This document shows positions 4,828-7,420 of a stretch of DNA of 7,420 bases, piece by piece. The notes below the pieces were generated by a model that was not told where the DNA came from, made no database searches, and was given only the letters and a program-made list of their open reading frames with translations. Origin of the DNA: JBDLSO01 sp039799445 (lineage in GTDB: Bacteria; Patescibacteriota; Minisyncoccia; Phycocordibacterales; UBA5272); the NCBI GenBank assembly GCA_039799445.1, contig JBDLSO010000034.1:1-7420 (forward strand), read 5' to 3'. The position numbers were made by a program, and so were the translations under genes. How positions within the stretch are numbered: position 1 is the stretch's first letter; each line of letters opens with the position of its first letter.

Positions 4828-6579
4828 TTAAAACCCAGATTGCATGTCGAGCATGCGGGCGTAAGTACCGCCAGAGCGAACAAGATCGCCATGTGTTCCC
4901 TCTTCTACTATTTTTCCGGCATCAAGTACGATGATGTGATCAGCTTTTTTGACTGTTTGTAATCTGTGGGCAATGATAATCACAGTACGCCCAACAAAGA
5001 GTTCATTCATAGCTTTGGTAACACTGTCTTCTGAGAATGAATCAAGAGCAGAGGTTGGTTCGTCTAGTACTATTATTTCTGGATTCTTCAAAAATAGCTT
5101 TGCTATGGCTAGACGTTGTTTCTCGCCGCCAGAGAGGCGTACTCCCTTTTCACCTATTTGGGTGTCGAGCCCTTTTTCTGTTTTCCATACAAAGTCACAC
5201 TCGGCCTTTTCAAGTGCTTGCTGAATATCTTCATCACTGGTTGTATCACTACTTACTGCATAGAGTAGATTCTCTCGAATTGTACCGTCAAATACCATTG
5301 GGTCTTGGGTCAAATAACCAATATATGCATAATAGCTTTTGAGTGATATGTCACGTAGATTTTGTCCGTCTATCAATACATCGCCTTGTGTAGGACGCAT
5401 GTATCCAGTAATGAGTTTGGCGATAGTGGTCTTGCCACTACCAGAGCGTCCAACAAAGGCTACTTTGCTGCCACCCGCAATACTCATCGAGAAATCACGC
5501 AGTACATGCTCGCTGTTTTCTCCGTATGTAAATGAAACTGATTTGAGCTCTATGCTACCGCCTGTATGTTTGAAGTCGCTTCCAGTGTTGTAGCCCTGTA
5601 TATCGGGAGTATTGTCGAGAAATTCCCATAGCTTTTTAATGTCTGGAAAGGAATCCATACCTTGTCCTATAAAGTGAATGAAGCTCCATATCATATCTGC
5701 CAACTTATTTGAAAATACTACAAACGTTACCAATAGTGCGGCAGATTCTACTGTGAGTCCGCGTGCGTCATATAGTATGAATAACGCTGTACCCACAAAT
5801 GGTAACAATAGTACTAGTTGTGCTGCTGATACATTCGCCAAAAACCCCCATTTATCAGATGCAATACCATTTCTAAATTCTCGCATTTTGAATTCAAAAA
5901 GTTTTTTTGCTTCTTTTTGTGTATTGTCACTAAATAGAATTTCTATTCGTGACATAATTGTCCGAACTGAATTTGCATTATATTCATTTCGTATTTCTCG
6001 TTGCACTAAGTCAATTTTATATTTTTTGATGCGGAAATATATATATGATGTTGTGGTGAAAATAAGAAAAAATATGAATGCTATTATGTATTCAAATCCC
6101 ATCTTACTCAAAACAATAAGACCAATAGTAATAGTTGAAAATATTCTAATAACATACCATAGACAATCAGTAAAAAATCTAACCCATGTAGCCATACCAT
6201 TTTCAATTATCGACTGTATTTTACCTGTTCCCTGAGTCTCGAATGCTATGTTGTCTTTTAAAAGTATTCTTGCTCGATATTTTTCTTCCAAGAGAGCATA
6301 AAATCTTCGGTGTGAAGACCAGTACCACCCCAACATAAATCTATATCTAATGACAAGTAGCAAAAAGACTATACCGGTTGTTACAAGTGAGATAAGAATA
6401 ATTTCTTTTGTGTCTTGATTTTGTATTGCTGTCAGAAGAATTGCAATTGTTACTATCGGTAAAATATCATTCAAAAAAGCTTCCAACAAAGCTAAAAAGA
6501 TTGCTTTTGCTGTCTCCTTCTTATCAAGCAACGCTGGTTCACAAAAGCGTTTTATGAGTTGTATTTGTTTCTGAAACAT
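4828..6579 (-). CDS. ABC exporter half-transporter (TMD-NBD fusion)
   Basis: A 583-residue half-transporter with an N-terminal membrane domain fused to an ATPase, the MsbA/LmrA-like layout; two copies, or one copy with a partner, make an exporter in the inner membrane. Hydrophobic segments lie near 26-50, 58-80, 138-158, 163-182, 252-270 and 278-300, giving six helices. The ATPase half has Walker A G-R-S-G-S-G-K-T-T (377-385), Q-loop Gln425, signature L-S-G-G-E (482-486), Walker B I-I-V-L-D-E (502-507), D-loop S-A-L-D (510-513) and H-loop His538, so it should be active. No partner half is adjacent, so a homodimer is inferred. Substrate is unknown; lipids, peptides or drugs are all possible. 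ATG 6579 is supported by a TAGAAT box 6 nt upstream. The membrane-domain half is more AT-rich than the ATPase half, as hydrophobic codons would produce. Confidence 0.93.
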   Translation of the reverse strand: MFQKQIQLIKRFCEPALLDKKETAKAIFLALLEAFLNDILPIVTIAILLTAIQNQDTKEIILISLVTTGIVFLLLVIRYRFMLGWYWSSHRRFYALLEEKYRARILLKDNIAFETQGTGKIQSIIENGMATWVRFFTDCLWYVIRIFSTITIGLIVLSKMGFEYIIAFIFFLIFTTTSYIYFRIKKYKIDLVQREIRNEYNANSVRTIMSRIEILFSDNTQKEAKKLFEFKMREFRNGIASDKWGFLANVSAAQLVLLLPFVGTALFILYDARGLTVESAALLVTFVVFSNKLADMIWSFIHFIGQGMDSFPDIKKLWEFLDNTPDIQGYNTGSDFKHTGGSIELKSVSFTYGENSEHVLRDFSMSIAGGSKVAFVGRSGSGKTTIAKLITGYMRPTQGDVLIDGQNLRDISLKSYYAYIGYLTQDPMVFDGTIRENLLYAVSSDTTSDEDIQQALEKAECDFVWKTEKGLDTQIGEKGVRLSGGEKQRLAIAKLFLKNPEIIVLDEPTSALDSFSEDSVTKAMNELFVGRTVIIIAHRLQTVKKADHIIVLDAGKIVEEGTHGDLVRSGGTYARMLDMQSGF

Positions 6580-6585
6580 GTCTCT

Positions 6586-6594
6586 ATTCTATCA
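6586..6594 (-). promoter_or_regulatory. ABC gene extended -10, leaderless arrangement
   Basis: TGA-TAGAAT on the minus strand (6594-6586), 6 nt before ATG 6579. The -35 position falls on the ruvC -10 region and has no match to TTGACA. No Shine-Dalgarno. Confidence 0.65.
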
Positions 6595-6602
6595 CACCCG
6601 TA

Positions 6603-6611
6603 TGGTACACT
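6603..6611 (+). promoter_or_regulatory. ruvC extended -10, leaderless arrangement
   Basis: TGG-TACACT (6603-6611), then ATATGT and ATG 6618, the same 6-nt spacing as the ABC, pilB and ruvB genes. The -35 position (about 6583-6588, TCTATT) overlaps the opposing ABC -10. No Shine-Dalgarno. Confidence 0.65.
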
Positions 6612-6617
6612 ATATGT

Positions 6618-7109
6618 ATGATTATTTTAGCCATAGACCCTGGTTTTGAGCGGCTTGGAGTCGCAATACTCTCCAAAGAAGGATCTACTCAGACACTGCT
6701 GTATTCAACCTGTGTGCAGACTGACAAGCGATTGGAGTTCTCGGAGAGATTGCTGGCACTTGGTCTTGCTGTTGAAACAGTTATAGCACAATATATGCCA
6801 GAGGCTCTGGCTATAGAGGAGCTCTTTTTCACAACCAATCAAAAGACAGTGATGAAAGTGGCAGAGGTGCGTGGTATGCTGATATATACAGCGCGCAAGC
6901 TCGGACTCGGGATATATGAATACACACCGCTACAAATAAAGACAGCTATTACTGGCTATGGTCGGGCTGACAAGAATCAAATACAACTCATGGTACATAG
7001 GCTCATAGAAGTACCAAGTGGTGCAAAACTTGATGATGAGCTCGATGCTATCGCCTGTGGACTGACTCATTTTGCATATGATACCACTCGTAGGTTATCC
7101 ACATTATAA
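6618..7109 (+). CDS. ruvC: Holliday junction resolvase RuvC
   Basis: A 163-residue RNase H-fold endonuclease, slightly shorter than the E. coli enzyme. It cuts Holliday junctions symmetrically as a dimer together with RuvAB. The four acidic catalytic residues are visible: Asp7 in I-D-P-G (6-9), Glu67 in I-E-E-L-F-F (66-71), and Asp140 and Asp143 in the D-D-E-L-D-A-I-A segment (139-146). The T-N-Q-K-T-V-M-K-V-A-E-V-R-G segment (73-86) matches the conserved dimer/DNA-binding helix. The ATG at 6618 gives the canonical start two residues before the first beta-strand hydrophobics and has a -10 box 6 nt upstream. It is divergent from the ABC gene and is not linked to ruvA or ruvB here, so its expression is independent of the ruvB unit. 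It could be co-transcribed with the acidic gene 73 bp downstream. Confidence 0.96.
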   Translation: MIILAIDPGFERLGVAILSKEGSTQTLLYSTCVQTDKRLEFSERLLALGLAVETVIAQYMPEALAIEELFFTTNQKTVMKVAEVRGMLIYTARKLGLGIYEYTPLQIKTAITGYGRADKNQIQLMVHRLIEVPSGAKLDDELDAIACGLTHFAYDTTRRLSTL

Positions 7110-7123
7110 ATAGCTGGAAGAGC

Positions 7124-7159
7124 TTGCAAGTTTGTGTGCTTTTTGGTATTTTGTACTCT
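7124..7159 (+). promoter_or_regulatory. Possible promoter of the acidic small gene
   Basis: Two overlapping 17-nt-spaced candidates exist, TTGCAA (7124-7129)/TATTTT (7147-7152) and TTTGTG (7131-7136)/TACTCT (7154-7159). A TACACA-tatact-ATG arrangement (7171-7185) also fits the leaderless spacing seen at the other genes. None is decisive, and readthrough from ruvC is equally possible. Confidence 0.3.
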
Positions 7160-7182
7160 ATTACACACAATACACATATACT

Positions 7183-7389
7183 ATGTCAGACGAAGAAAAA
7201 GAAATTGAACCAACAATGGATAACCCAGAAGTAAATGCGGATGCAATCGCTGAAGCTTTTTCTGATGATTCACATATTGATGATATAGATGATGAACACT
7301 ATTATGCATCTTTGGATGTTGAAGACGAAGATGACGATGATATCATGGATACTAATTTTGAGATCATGAATGATGATAAGAGTTGGTAG
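7183..7389 (+). CDS. Small highly acidic protein of unknown function
   Basis: A 68-residue protein that I do not recognise. Roughly 40 percent of residues are Asp or Glu, with a D/E run at about 47-53 and very few basic residues, so it should be strongly negative, soluble and largely disordered. There is no cysteine, signal peptide or membrane segment. The C-terminus is D-D-K-S-W. I chose ATG 7183 over a TTG at 7132, because the upstream extension is Tyr/Phe-rich and unlike the rest, and a -10-like sequence lies directly before the ATG. No Shine-Dalgarno is seen. Proteins of this type can act as DNA mimics, RNA-polymerase-associated factors or ion buffers, but nothing here selects among these. 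The steady acidic composition and absence of stops make it likely to be a real gene. Confidence 0.65.
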   Translation: MSDEEKEIEPTMDNPEVNADAIAEAFSDDSHIDDIDDEHYYASLDVEDEDDDDIMDTNFEIMNDDKSW

Positions 7390-7420
7390 TGTATATGGTT
7401 TCTTGTAGCTATACAAAGAG

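Noticed and set aside
7390..7415. Weak inverted repeat TGTATA/TATACA at the right edge
   Set aside because: Six AT-rich base pairs with a 14-nt loop and no visible U-run; the window ends before it can be judged as a terminator.

Overview
The window looks like chromosomal DNA of a small-genome bacterium. The best guess is a Candidate Phyla Radiation (Patescibacteria) lineage of Parcubacteria type. The reasons are moderate-to-low GC, short housekeeping proteins, genes that almost all lack Shine-Dalgarno sites, and a mix of RuvB/RuvC, a PilB-type ATPase, an ABC exporter half-transporter and small unrecognised proteins. This placement is inference. No CRISPR array, tRNA, rRNA, insertion sequence or phage gene is visible. 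The ORFs read through with the standard bacterial code.

Layout, left to right. Positions 1-440 carry no convincing protein gene but are full of inverted repeats. A consensus-like minus-strand promoter (407-435) and a strong bidirectional terminator hairpin (11-52) bracket a candidate structured RNA of about 380 nt. Positions 441-2594 are three minus-strand genes: ruvB (1590-2594), a putative intracellular zinc metallopeptidase (791-1588) starting 1 nt after the ruvB stop, and an 89-residue cysteine-containing protein (441-710) with its own promoter and the only clear Shine-Dalgarno in the window. Positions 2595-3039 are again non-coding: the ruvB -10 box, an AT-rich dyad cluster, then a plus-strand promoter matching consensus almost exactly (2704-2732) and a GC-rich terminator (2976-3010). 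These bracket a second candidate RNA of about 270 nt that folds into a long rod. Positions 3040-4734 encode a PilB/GspE-type assembly ATPase, and 4828-6579 an ABC exporter half-transporter, both on the minus strand. ruvC (6618-7109) diverges from the exporter across only 38 bp, and a 68-residue very acidic protein (7183-7389) closes the window.

Two themes link the window. First, four protein genes (ruvB, pilB, the ABC gene, ruvC) have a -10 hexamer exactly 6 nt upstream of ATG, usually with an extended TGn and no good -35. This is what leaderless mRNAs starting at the A of ATG would look like, and it fixes their starts. Second, the two intergenic stretches over 400 bp have full -35/-10 promoters plus intrinsic terminators and no good ORF, so both probably make abundant non-coding RNAs. 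Neither matches the hallmark motifs I know for RNase P RNA, tmRNA or SRP RNA. The second has a 6S-like rod shape but no proven identity. RuvB and RuvC are the branch-migration motor and the Holliday-junction resolvase of one pathway, yet they sit about 4 kb apart in different transcription units with no ruvA in view.
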